Positions 1 through 6,638 of a DNA stretch of 20,916 bases are shown in pieces. The position numbers and the translations under genes were made by a program. The notes under the pieces are model-generated. The model saw nothing but the letters and a program-made list of their open reading frames with translations. It ran no database searches and was not told where the DNA came from. Positions within the stretch are counted from its first letter, which is position 1; the number at the start of each line of letters is the position of its first letter. Source of the stretch: an uncultured Eubacterium sp. (GTDB taxonomy: Bacteria; Bacillota; Clostridia; Peptostreptococcales; Anaerovoracaceae); NCBI GenBank assembly GCA_900551775.1, contig URXI01000045.1, positions 1 through 20,916 of the forward strand, in the 5' to 3' direction.

Positions 1-1
1 C

Positions 2-193
2 CCGTATGCGCGCGGTGTGCCGCTGAACCAGCCTTCCGAACACCATGCCCTGAAACAGCCCGAAGACCAGCGCAGAGAGCGCCAGATTCCACAGGGTTAC
101 ATGTCCGGGGTAAGCCAGCAGCCCGATGCGCAGGATGTTGAAGCCTGCCGCCAGATCGCGGCAGATTTGGGTGTCACTCTGAGAGTCAGGTAG
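2..193 (+). CDS. C-terminal fragment of an unidentified protein (truncated by window edge)
   Basis: A plus-strand frame is open from the window edge to a TAG at 191-193, giving about 63 residues rich in Q, R, P and E and ending in ...CRQIAADLGVTLRVR. I do not recognise the family. The last 20 residues vaguely resemble the end of radical-SAM RlmN-like proteins, but the AACGQL tail of RlmN is missing. The stop lies 24 bases before the next plus-strand gene, as expected for an operon. The exactly antisense frame is also open and reads as a hydrophobic peptide, but it has no ribosome binding site. The plus reading is therefore preferred without certainty. Confidence 0.3.
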   Translation, partial: PYARGVPLNQPSEHHALKQPEDQRRERQIPQGYMSGVSQQPDAQDVEACRQIAADLGVTLRVR

Positions 194-217
194 CATGCAG
201 GAAAGGAAATACTTGTC

Positions 218-877
218 ATGAGACATAAAAAGAAATATAGAATGAAACCGAGGTTTTTTGTCATTCTGGCTGTGCTCGTCGGTCTGATTGCAGGGGGCGT
301 ATTGTACTTCAACTTCTATTCTGACAGTAAGGCGGAGAACGAAGAAAAATCTGCCCAGCTGGAGCAGGGCTGGCAGATCATGCTGGCTTCGCGAATCTAC
401 ATCTGCAACAAAGATCTGCGTTATGATGACCAGTATTACGCAGGCGGTTATCCGCCGGATGACATCGGCGTATGTACTGACGTCGTCTGGAAAGGCTTCC
501 GGGGAATCGGCGTCAACCTCAAAAATTTGGTGGACAAAGATATTGCTGAGAACATCGAGGCTTACAGTGATGTGATTTCTGTGCCTGATCCTAACATCGA
601 TTTCCGTCTGGTACCGAGGCTGGAAGTGTTCTTTCAGAGGAATGCTGAGAATCTGACTACGGACGTGGACAATCTGCTCGCCTGGCAGCCGGGAGATATC
701 GTGACCTTTGAGTCCAGTCATGTGGCAATCGTATCGAGTATTAGAAACATATGGGGGAGACCGTACATCATCCAGCACGGGAAAGATCCGGCGGCGGAAG
801 AGGACCGTATTTACGCCTCTGACGGCATGGAGATTTCCGGCCATTTCAGATGGCCTCTGGTCAAGAAGTTGAACTAA
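218..877 (+). CDS. DUF1287 (YijF-like) envelope protein with papain-like fold
   Basis: This 219-residue protein has one N-terminal membrane segment (about residues 11-31) after a very basic MRHKKKYRMK start, so it is predicted to be anchored with its bulk outside. The rest matches the DUF1287/YijF family: a GVCTDVVWKGFR stretch with Cys86, a PDPNIDFRLVPRLEVFF stretch, a PGDIVTF loop, then SSHVAIVS with His168 and a second histidine at 187 (IQHGKD). The Cys/His/His order is that of NlpC/P60-like cysteine hydrolases. A cell-wall or amide substrate is inferred, because the family has no settled function known to me. The start is supported by AGGAAAGG about 11 bases upstream. It ends 18 bases before the lipid kinase gene and probably shares its transcript. 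Confidence 0.85.
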   Translation: MRHKKKYRMKPRFFVILAVLVGLIAGGVLYFNFYSDSKAENEEKSAQLEQGWQIMLASRIYICNKDLRYDDQYYAGGYPPDDIGVCTDVVWKGFRGIGVNLKNLVDKDIAENIEAYSDVISVPDPNIDFRLVPRLEVFFQRNAENLTTDVDNLLAWQPGDIVTFESSHVAIVSSIRNIWGRPYIIQHGKDPAAEEDRIYASDGMEISGHFRWPLVKKLN

Positions 878-895
878 GGGAAGGAGTAAGAGATC

Positions 896-1795
896 GTGAA
901 GAGGGTGCTAATCATTTTGAATCCCTGCGCTGGGACAAAGCAGGCAAATAAGTATTTTGTAGATATCATCGACATCTTTTGCCGCGCGGGGTACGAAACC
1001 GTAACGGCAACAACAGAAAAACGAGGCGACGGGACGGAGTTTGCGCGCAGCCGGGCGAAGGATTTTGACTTGATCGTCGCCATCGGCGGTGATGGAACCT
1101 TTAACGAGGTGGCCAGCGGCGTCATTGAATCAGGGGAAGACGTGCCCATCGGGTATATTCCGGCGGGCAGTACCAACGACTTTGCAAACAGCCTCAGCCT
1201 GTCGAAGAACGTGGTACAGGCAGCGCGGGATATTGTAGCAGGCGTTCCCAGGTCCCTGGACATCGGATGCTTCAACGGGAGATATTTCTCTTATGTAGCA
1301 TCCTTCGGAGCCTTTACCAAGGCTTCTTACGAGGCACCGCAGAGCATCAAAAACGCTCTCGGCCATCTGGCATATATTCTGGAGGGAATTAAGGACATCC
1401 CTTCAATCAGACCGGAGAAAATCCGCCTCAAGATGGAGCAGGGCATCTATGGCGGCGACTATCTCTTTGGTGCAGTCAGCAATTCCACCTCTGTGGGCGG
1501 GATTCTGACCCTTTCTGACGAACTGGTGGATATGAACGACGGCATGTTCGAGGTACTTCTGATCAAGTCTCCGTCGAATATCCTGGAGCTGAACCAGATT
1601 CTTCTGGCTCTGACCAAGCAGAATTATCAATCTCCAATGATCTCCTTTTTTAACAGCAGCGAAGTGGAGATTACCGCAGATCCATCTATGCCGTGGACCT
1701 TGGACGGAGAATATCAGGAAGGCAGTGAAGCAATTACAATCAAAAACCTGCACGGGGCGATCAGATTAATGGTTCCAGAGGACGATGCGAGATGA
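896..1795 (+). CDS. Diacylglycerol kinase-family lipid kinase (DagK/YegS type)
   Basis: This 299-residue protein is predicted to phosphorylate diacylglycerol or a related lipid with ATP at the inner face of the membrane, returning it to phospholipid synthesis. It has the family layout: an NPCAG nucleotide-loop start at residues 9-13, the diagnostic GGDGTFNE at 64-71, a PAGSTNDFA motif around 89-97, and a beta-sandwich C-terminal half ending in a TLDGE motif. Translation starts at GTG 896, with AAGGAG at 881-886. Its TGA (1793-1795) overlaps the ATG of the PAP2 gene (1792-1794), which points to coupled translation. Substrate identity (DAG, undecaprenol, sphingoid base) cannot be read from the sequence. 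Confidence 0.9.
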   Translation: MKRVLIILNPCAGTKQANKYFVDIIDIFCRAGYETVTATTEKRGDGTEFARSRAKDFDLIVAIGGDGTFNEVASGVIESGEDVPIGYIPAGSTNDFANSLSLSKNVVQAARDIVAGVPRSLDIGCFNGRYFSYVASFGAFTKASYEAPQSIKNALGHLAYILEGIKDIPSIRPEKIRLKMEQGIYGGDYLFGAVSNSTSVGGILTLSDELVDMNDGMFEVLLIKSPSNILELNQILLALTKQNYQSPMISFFNSSEVEITADPSMPWTLDGEYQEGSEAITIKNLHGAIRLMVPEDDAR

Positions 1796-2439
1796 TCGGC
1801 AGGGGGAAAAGACTAAGAGATTATAAACACGTTTTTTTAATATTGTACGTTCCAGTATATCTGATCAGCTTTTTTCTGATAGAGATGCTGGTTCCTTCGG
1901 ATGGGGACTACTGGATATCCTATTGTCCCTTAGACGACTTCATACCCTTTAATGAGTATTTTATCATACCTTACTGCCTATGGTATCCGTTTCTCATTTT
2001 GACGGGGATTTATCTGCTGATCAAGGACGTACCTGAATTTAAACGATATATGTACTGCATTATCATCGGGTTTTCTTTCTGCCTCGTCTTTTACTTGTTG
2101 TTTCCCAATGGACAGGATCTGAGGCCGGAAACCTTTGCGCGGGACAACCTCTTTGTGTCGATTGTAGAAGCGATTTACGTGGCCGATACGAACACCAATG
2201 TCATACCCAGCATGCACGTCATCGGCGCGATTTTTGCGGCAGTCAGCATCTGCCGGACAAAGGCTTTGAAGAAAAAGTGGATCAAGGCGGCGGCAGTCAT
2301 ATTGGCAGTGCTGATTTCATTTTCCACTTGTTTTATCAAGCAGCATTCTATCATCGACGCCTTCGCTGGAATCGCCGTGACGATAGTTATTTATGCAGCA
2401 ATGAGAATAATTATAAAAATGAAGTTAAGAAATTCTTAA
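1792..2439 (+). CDS. PAP2-superfamily membrane phosphatase (Aur1/inositolphosphotransferase-like)
   Basis: This 215-residue polytopic membrane protein has about six hydrophobic segments. The two catalytic PAP2 motifs are present: IPSMHV (residues 138-143, in place of the usual PSGH) and a later ...SxxxxxxHSIIDAFAG with His185 and Asp189. The PSMH variant and the spacing fit the PAP2_3/Aur1-like branch better than classical phosphatidic-acid phosphatases. The likely reaction is dephosphorylation or head-group transfer on a lipid phosphate. The start codon overlaps the stop of the lipid kinase, so the two enzymes are probably made together. The pair could run a kinase/phosphatase lipid cycle (inference). 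Confidence 0.83.
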   Translation: MIGRGKRLRDYKHVFLILYVPVYLISFFLIEMLVPSDGDYWISYCPLDDFIPFNEYFIIPYCLWYPFLILTGIYLLIKDVPEFKRYMYCIIIGFSFCLVFYLLFPNGQDLRPETFARDNLFVSIVEAIYVADTNTNVIPSMHVIGAIFAAVSICRTKALKKKWIKAAAVILAVLISFSTCFIKQHSIIDAFAGIAVTIVIYAAMRIIIKMKLRNS

Positions 2440-2450
2440 GAATTCTTAAG
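2431..2450. repeat. Tandem 10-bp repeat forming a 16-bp palindrome
   Basis: AATTCTTAAG is repeated head to tail at 2431-2440 and 2441-2450. Together with the internal symmetry this gives a perfect 16-bp palindrome, CTTAAGAATTCTTAAG, at 2435-2450 that spans the PAP2 stop codon. It sits just before the terminator hairpin. Its function is unknown and it may be a chance AT-rich duplication. Confidence 0.5.
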
Positions 2451-2458
2451 AAACTATG

Positions 2459-2505
2459 AATCGGTATAAACGTTGGAATTTAAACGTTTATACCGATTTT
2501 TGTTT
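2459..2505 (+). terminator. Rho-independent terminator after the DUF1287-kinase-PAP2 operon
   Basis: A perfect 15-bp stem (2460-2474 with 2483-2497; core ATCGGTATAAACG / CGTTTATACCGAT) with an 8-base loop is followed by TTTTTGTTT. It lies 20 bases past the PAP2 stop and separates this operon from the hydrolase promoter at 2537. Confidence 0.9.
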
Positions 2506-2536
2506 GTGAAAGTTATGTGAAGAATCTTTAGAATTA

Positions 2537-2565
2537 TTGACTTCGCAATGTATATAAAGTATGAT
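2537..2565 (+). promoter_or_regulatory. Sigma-A promoter of the NlpC/P60 tandem
   Basis: TTGACT (2537-2542), a 17-bp spacer and TATGAT (2560-2565) predict a transcript start near 2572. This removes the in-frame ATG at 2548 as a possible start for the downstream gene and supports ATG 2611. Confidence 0.7.
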
Positions 2566-2610
2566 AATACCTGTGAGACAATTGAAAAACATGAAAAGGA
2601 AGATAGTATT

Positions 2611-3786
2611 ATGACAAATCATTTTCAAACAGGAGTCAATACTAAAATCAAAAGGGTGTTTAAAGCAACTGCCTCAGTTTTATTGATTGCCGTCATGGCT
2701 TTCGCAATGCTGTTCGGTTCCAGCAGCTATTCATTTGCCGCTGAAGGTGCAGACGAGCTTTGGGCAATCACAATTGGAGATGAAGAAGTATTATATGTTG
2801 ATTCCGAGGAGTCAGCACAGCAGGTAATAGAGGGGTTAAAAGACTATTATCTGACAGAGGGTTCAACCGTACTCGATGTACAGTTTGAGCCGCAGATCCA
2901 GATTAAGAAAGTTATTAAGACCACTGGAGACGACTATGCTGCACAGAGTGCAAACACGACAGATGTCGAAGATGCAGTTGAGCAGTTAAGTGAGGGAAGG
3001 GTTGAATACTTTGTCTACAAGACAGAAGAAGGCGACACACTGGAATCTATCGCGAAGGACAAGGGAATTTCGGCAAAGAAACTGGTTACTCTGAACTTTG
3101 GAGAGTATGATGCAGATGAAACCATCAAAGAAGGCACTTATCTGGTATTGTACGCAGAAGTTCCATATGTAGATGTAACGACAGTTGAAAAAGTAACCTC
3201 ATCGAAGTCAATTGACTATGATACTGTGTATAAGAAAACCAGCTCGCTGAAAAAGGGTACTTGTAAAATCAAGACCAAGGGCGTGAAGGGTTCTAAACAG
3301 TTGGTACAGCAGGTCACAAAAGTAAATGGTGAGACGACAGATAGTGAGTTGATTTCATCAAAGGTGGTAAAGCAGCCTACGGACAAGGTCGTCCTGAAAG
3401 GGACAGGCACTGTAACAGCAAAAGCGGGGGTCACTTATGATTTTGCTGAAGGTTCAGAGGTTGTAGAATACGCAAAGAAATTTGTGGGTAATCCTTATGT
3501 CTATGGCGGAACAAGCCTGACAAAGGGTGCGGATTGTTCAGGATTCGTGTATTCTGTTTATAAGTATTTTGGCGTAAACCTTCCGCGCGTTGGCCAGTCC
3601 GGCGTCGGGAAAGCAGTCTCATATAAAAACGTGAAAAAGGGTGATATCTTAATCTACTCTGGACATGTTGCCATCTACGCCGGAAATGGAAAAGCAGTAC
3701 ATGCAGTGAACGAAAGATTAGGCATCCGCGTTACAAGTGTCAACTATACTGGCAGTGTAATTGCAGTCAGAAGAATTTTCGACTAA
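2611..3786 (+). CDS. Secreted peptidoglycan hydrolase: LysM-G5-NlpC/P60
   Basis: This 391-residue exported protein is predicted to cut peptide stems in peptidoglycan. In order it has: a signal peptide (residues 1 to about 45, ending SYSFAAE); a small N-terminal domain starting ELWAITIG that is also found in other clostridial wall proteins; a LysM (VYKTEEGDTLESIAKDKG..., about 130-180); a G5 domain (about 185-265, ending VVLKGTG); and NlpC/P60 with Cys309 in GADCSGF, His352 in GHVAIYAG and His364 in AVHAVN. The start is ATG 2611 with AAGGAAG just upstream; the longer frame from 2548 begins inside the promoter. It is followed after 18 bases by a paralogue of the same architecture, so both probably share one transcript. 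Confidence 0.93.
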   Translation: MTNHFQTGVNTKIKRVFKATASVLLIAVMAFAMLFGSSSYSFAAEGADELWAITIGDEEVLYVDSEESAQQVIEGLKDYYLTEGSTVLDVQFEPQIQIKKVIKTTGDDYAAQSANTTDVEDAVEQLSEGRVEYFVYKTEEGDTLESIAKDKGISAKKLVTLNFGEYDADETIKEGTYLVLYAEVPYVDVTTVEKVTSSKSIDYDTVYKKTSSLKKGTCKIKTKGVKGSKQLVQQVTKVNGETTDSELISSKVVKQPTDKVVLKGTGTVTAKAGVTYDFAEGSEVVEYAKKFVGNPYVYGGTSLTKGADCSGFVYSVYKYFGVNLPRVGQSGVGKAVSYKNVKKGDILIYSGHVAIYAGNGKAVHAVNERLGIRVTSVNYTGSVIAVRRIFD

Positions 3787-3804
3787 GTTTTAAAAGGATT
3801 TTTT

Positions 3805-4938
3805 ATGAATATTTTAGAACAAATTAAATCAAAAAAATATGTAATTGCAGGGGCTGTTGTCCTTGCAATTGCTGTTTTAACGGCAGCGGTTTTTACGACT
3901 GTCAGAGCCTATGCGGAGGAAGATTACTGGGCTGTCCAGATCGGAAGTAAGACTGCCTGTGTATTAAACTCCGAAAGCAGCGCCAAAAAAGTAATCAAAA
4001 ACGTAAAAAATTACTACACTACAGAAGGTGCGAAAGTAAAAGCGATTTCATGTGATCCGGCGATGAAAGTGGTAAAGAAAACCTACAAGGCTTCAAAACG
4101 GCCAAAGGTTTCCACTGTTGATGATGCTGTACAGTATATCCTTACGGGGACGAAAAAACGGCTCACCTATACTGTAAAGTCAGGTGACAGTCCCTGGACC
4201 ATCGCCGCCAAATACGATTTGTCCGTAAGAGAAATCTTGGACATGAATGAAGAGAAGGACTTTTCGACGCTTTATCCGGGCGACAAGTTGAAGCTCTATC
4301 AGATGAATCCCATGGTGACGGTGACGGCAACGCAGCAGATCACAGAGGAAGAGACCATTGAATACGAAACCGTGACGAGAGAATCTTCGGAAGTGCTAAA
4401 GAACACCACTGTAGTCGAACAGAAGGGCTCTAACGGCAAGAGAAGGGTGACAAAGGTAATCACTACTGAAAACGGCAAGACCGTAAAGTCGAAGGTAGAG
4501 GAATCGAAAGTCATCAAATCTCCGCAGAAGAGAATTGTCGTCAAAGGAACCGGCATCCTGCCGGCGCCGACAGATGGGAAGACTTACGAGGGTGATGGAC
4601 AGGCAGTCGCCCAGTATGCACTCAAGTTCGTCGGAGGACCTTACGTCTATGGAGGCGTCAGCCTGACTGATGGAGCGGATTGTTCGGGTTTCGTCCTGTC
4701 GGTCTACAAATACTTTGGCATTACCATGGCTCACGATGCCGGCGTCATGAGAAGCTATGGAAAAGAAGTCTCTCTGGCTGAGGCGCAGCCGGGAGATCTG
4801 GTGTGCTACTACGGACATGTAGGCATCTACATTGGCGGGGGACAGATCGTCCACGCCGTAAACGAAAGATTAGGCATTGCGGTGACCAGTACGGGATATA
4901 TCGGTCCTGTGATGACCGTGAGACGCATAGTAGAATAA
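3805..4938 (+). CDS. Secreted peptidoglycan hydrolase: LysM-G5-NlpC/P60 (tandem paralogue)
   Basis: This 377-residue protein matches the upstream gene domain by domain. It has a signal peptide ending RAYAEE; a DYWAVQIG N-terminal domain; a better-preserved LysM (YTVKSGDSPWTIAAKYDL..., ending YPGDKLKL); a G5 domain (about 170-250, ending VVKGTG); and NlpC/P60 with Cys293, His338 and His350. Both proteins end in almost the same stretch (HAVNERLGI.VTS...G.V..VRRI). AAAGGA at 3792-3797 gives a 7-base spacing to ATG 3805. The linker and LysM have diverged most, suggesting gene duplication followed by specialisation. Predicted to act outside the cell as a gamma-D-Glu-diamino-acid endopeptidase or a related activity. 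Confidence 0.93.
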   Translation: MNILEQIKSKKYVIAGAVVLAIAVLTAAVFTTVRAYAEEDYWAVQIGSKTACVLNSESSAKKVIKNVKNYYTTEGAKVKAISCDPAMKVVKKTYKASKRPKVSTVDDAVQYILTGTKKRLTYTVKSGDSPWTIAAKYDLSVREILDMNEEKDFSTLYPGDKLKLYQMNPMVTVTATQQITEEETIEYETVTRESSEVLKNTTVVEQKGSNGKRRVTKVITTENGKTVKSKVEESKVIKSPQKRIVVKGTGILPAPTDGKTYEGDGQAVAQYALKFVGGPYVYGGVSLTDGADCSGFVLSVYKYFGITMAHDAGVMRSYGKEVSLAEAQPGDLVCYYGHVGIYIGGGQIVHAVNERLGIAVTSTGYIGPVMTVRRIVE

Positions 4939-4956
4939 TTATATAGAACGTATAGA

Positions 4957-4995
4957 AAAAGAGACGGGTTTTTGCTTATCCCGTCTCTTTTGTTT
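4957..4995. terminator. Bidirectional terminator between hydrolase and channel genes
   Basis: A 12-bp stem AAAAGAGACGGG / CCCGTCTCTTTT (4957-4968 with 4980-4991) and an 11-base loop have a T-run on each strand. It closes the plus-strand hydrolase pair and the convergent minus-strand channel gene, whose stop is at 5007. Confidence 0.9.
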
Positions 4996-5006
4996 GAGTG
5001 AAAATT

Positions 5007-5804
5007 TCAATCAAGCTTGTGCCCGCAGTTGGGGCAGTAATGCGCTTCTTTTTCTTTTGGTTTGGGCGTCATCTGCTCGACAAATCCTGCGGACAGAATA
5101 CCGGTCGGAATCGCAACCATGCCGACACCCAGGAAGGTCATAATGGCACCGCAGATCTTGCCGGCAAAGGTGATGGGGACGATGTCGCCGTAACCGACGG
5201 TGAGCAGGGTGTTGATCGCCCACCAGAAACCGGAGAAAGCGTTATCAAACACTTCCGGCTGGGCTCTGTGCTCCAGGCTGTACATCATCAGCGAGGCGGC
5301 TATCATCAGGATCAAAACGATGAAGATGGAGGACATCAACTGCCCTTTTTTCTTTTTTAGAACGCGTCCGATGACCTGCAAGGGATCGGAATAGTGATGA
5401 ATGCGGAAGATGCGCAAGATCCTGATGATTCTGAACATCCGCAATGCCACTGCACCGCTGGGAAAGAAGAAGGGCAGGTAATAGGGCACGCAGGATAAAA
5501 AATCTACAATACCGGCCCAGGAAAAAATGAATTTTCTCCTCGCTCTGGCTGCGGTTACCCCTTTATATAGATAAGATGCGGTCCAGATTCTCAGGATGTA
5601 GTCCACGGTAAAGAAAAGGACGGTGATTCCTTCCGCAACTCTCAATCCATCTAAGTATCTGCCGGACTGGGGAAAGGTTTCGAAAATTGCGATGAAGATA
5701 TTGAGAGCCACAGCAAACATCAGCGCGATATCGTAAGTCCTGCTGGGGATGTCGTCAATACTGCCTATCTGTATAATCGTAAATATTCGTTTTTTCTTGT
5801 TCAA
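5007..5804 (-). CDS. Voltage-gated potassium-channel-type ion channel
   Basis: This protein of about 265 residues has the six-helix Kv layout. The S1-S3 helices come first, then an arginine-rich S4 (LRMFRIIRILRIFRIHH), S5, a pore helix (FWWAINTLL) and the selectivity filter TVGYGD (about 202-207), then S6. It ends in a CPNCGHKL half zinc-ribbon. It should form a tetrameric K+ channel in the cytoplasmic membrane. Start choice: TTG 5804 has AGAAGGA 7 bases upstream and yields an MNKKKRIFTIIQIG start typical of the family. ATG 5837 is possible but has no Shine-Dalgarno site and overlaps a TGGTAAAAT extended -10-like sequence. The still longer frame to 6074 runs antisense through the divergent regulator and is rejected. 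Confidence 0.85.
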   Translation of the reverse strand: MNKKKRIFTIIQIGSIDDIPSRTYDIALMFAVALNIFIAIFETFPQSGRYLDGLRVAEGITVLFFTVDYILRIWTASYLYKGVTAARARRKFIFSWAGIVDFLSCVPYYLPFFFPSGAVALRMFRIIRILRIFRIHHYSDPLQVIGRVLKKKKGQLMSSIFIVLILMIAASLMMYSLEHRAQPEVFDNAFSGFWWAINTLLTVGYGDIVPITFAGKICGAIMTFLGVGMVAIPTGILSAGFVEQMTPKPKEKEAHYCPNCGHKLD

Positions 5805-5873
5805 TTGTAATTCCTTCTCTCGTTGTTTTGATTCCATTTTACCATAAAAAGGAGCAGAAAAAAATGATCTTTC

Positions 5874-5937
5874 ATGTAAAGTTAGCTTGACATGAGGTGT
5901 AGAAAGGTGTATAGTATATGTAAAGTTAACTTTACAT
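5874..5937 (+). promoter_or_regulatory. Promoter with two operator copies upstream of the Cro/CI-like regulator
   Basis: TTGACA (5887-5892), 17 bp and TATAGT (5910-5915) form a near-consensus sigma-A promoter. Operator 2, the perfect palindrome ATGTAAAGTTAACTTTACAT (5918-5937), covers the predicted start site. Operator 1 (5874-5893) matches it at 18 of 20 positions and covers the -35. Centre spacing is 44 bp, about four helical turns. The arrangement suggests cooperative autorepression by the encoded HTH protein. Confidence 0.8.
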
Positions 5938-5958
5938 AATAAAAAAGGGGTCTGATAT

Positions 5959-6156
5959 ATGAAAAACAGATTGGAAGAAATTCGAACTGACCGGGGCATC
6001 AAACAAGATGAACTGGCAAAGATATTAGAAGTATCCAGACAGACCATCAGTTCGCTTGAGAATGGGAAGTACAATCCCTCGATTATTCTGGCTTTTAAAA
6101 TCGCCAGGTATTTCGATATGACGATTGAGGAAATCTTTATTTATGAGGAGGAATAA
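5959..6156 (+). CDS. Small Cro/CI-family transcriptional regulator
   Basis: This 65-residue protein is essentially a single HTH_3 domain: KQDELAKILEVSRQTISSLENG (about 15-36) is the helix-turn-helix, followed by YNPSIILAFKIARYFDMTIEEIF. It is the short regulator type that usually precedes a small membrane-protein gene in Firmicutes. AAGGGG at 5945-5950 supports ATG 5959. The membrane gene follows 3 bases after its stop, so the two are one operon. The dyads across its own promoter suggest negative autoregulation (inference). The inducer is unknown. Confidence 0.92.
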   Translation: MKNRLEEIRTDRGIKQDELAKILEVSRQTISSLENGKYNPSIILAFKIARYFDMTIEEIFIYEEE

Positions 6157-6159
6157 AAA

Positions 6160-6600
6160 ATGTTATGTAAATTTGGAAAACAAAATAAAATAGTATTGAG
6201 CGGTATGGTGGTTTTGGGAGTGGTATCTCTGGTATTCGGTATCCTTTTTGTGAGAACCCTTTCTGACGATCAAAGCAACTTGCAGATGTTGGCGGGCATG
6301 TTCTGCGGGACAGGAGCAGGCATCATCGCAGTGGCAATTTTCTTCTGGGTCCGGAGCAAGGTTCTCTCACCGGAAAAACTGAAGGAAAAAGAAATTGAAA
6401 AGAAGGACGAACGCAATGTACAGATTACGAGGGCAGCTTTTACAGTCGTAGCCATGACCTCCAACCTGACCAGCATAGTGATCGCCTACGTATTGGTGGG
6501 AGTGGGGAACGTCACCCTTGCGATGATCCTGTTAGGAAGTGTCTATTTGGAGCTGTGTATCTTCCTCATTGCACATCACATTTATTCACACAAAATGTAA
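6160..6600 (+). CDS. Four-helix membrane protein partnered with HTH regulator
   Basis: This 146-residue protein has four predicted transmembrane helices (about residues 11-31, 41-64, 88-109 and 114-140). Between helices 2 and 3 lies a highly charged cytoplasmic stretch (PEKLKEKEIEKKDERN). It resembles DUF2178-type small membrane proteins that follow Cro/CI regulators, where the KDERN-like segment recurs. No catalytic motif is visible. GAGGAGG at 6146-6152 gives strong translation from ATG 6160. It may sense membrane state or control the regulator, but this is a guess from gene order. Confidence 0.8.
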   Translation: MLCKFGKQNKIVLSGMVVLGVVSLVFGILFVRTLSDDQSNLQMLAGMFCGTGAGIIAVAIFFWVRSKVLSPEKLKEKEIEKKDERNVQITRAAFTVVAMTSNLTSIVIAYVLVGVGNVTLAMILLGSVYLELCIFLIAHHIYSHKM

Positions 6601-6603
6601 TCA

Positions 6604-6638
6604 AGAAGGGGGGCGCCGGCAGTCAGCGCCTCCCTTTA
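6604..6638 (+). terminator. GC-rich hairpin, probable terminator of the HTH/membrane operon
   Basis: An 11-bp stem AAGGGGGGCGC / GCGCCTCCCTT (6606-6616 with 6626-6636, one G-U pair) has a 9-base loop. Only TTT follows on the plus strand, so termination may be weak. The hairpin overlaps the stop codon of the convergent Uma2 gene. Confidence 0.45.

Noticed and set aside
5838..6074. N-terminal extension of the channel reading frame to ATG 6074
   Set aside because: It runs antisense through the Cro/CI gene and its promoter, reads as low-quality sequence, and family alignment begins near residue IFTIIQIG.
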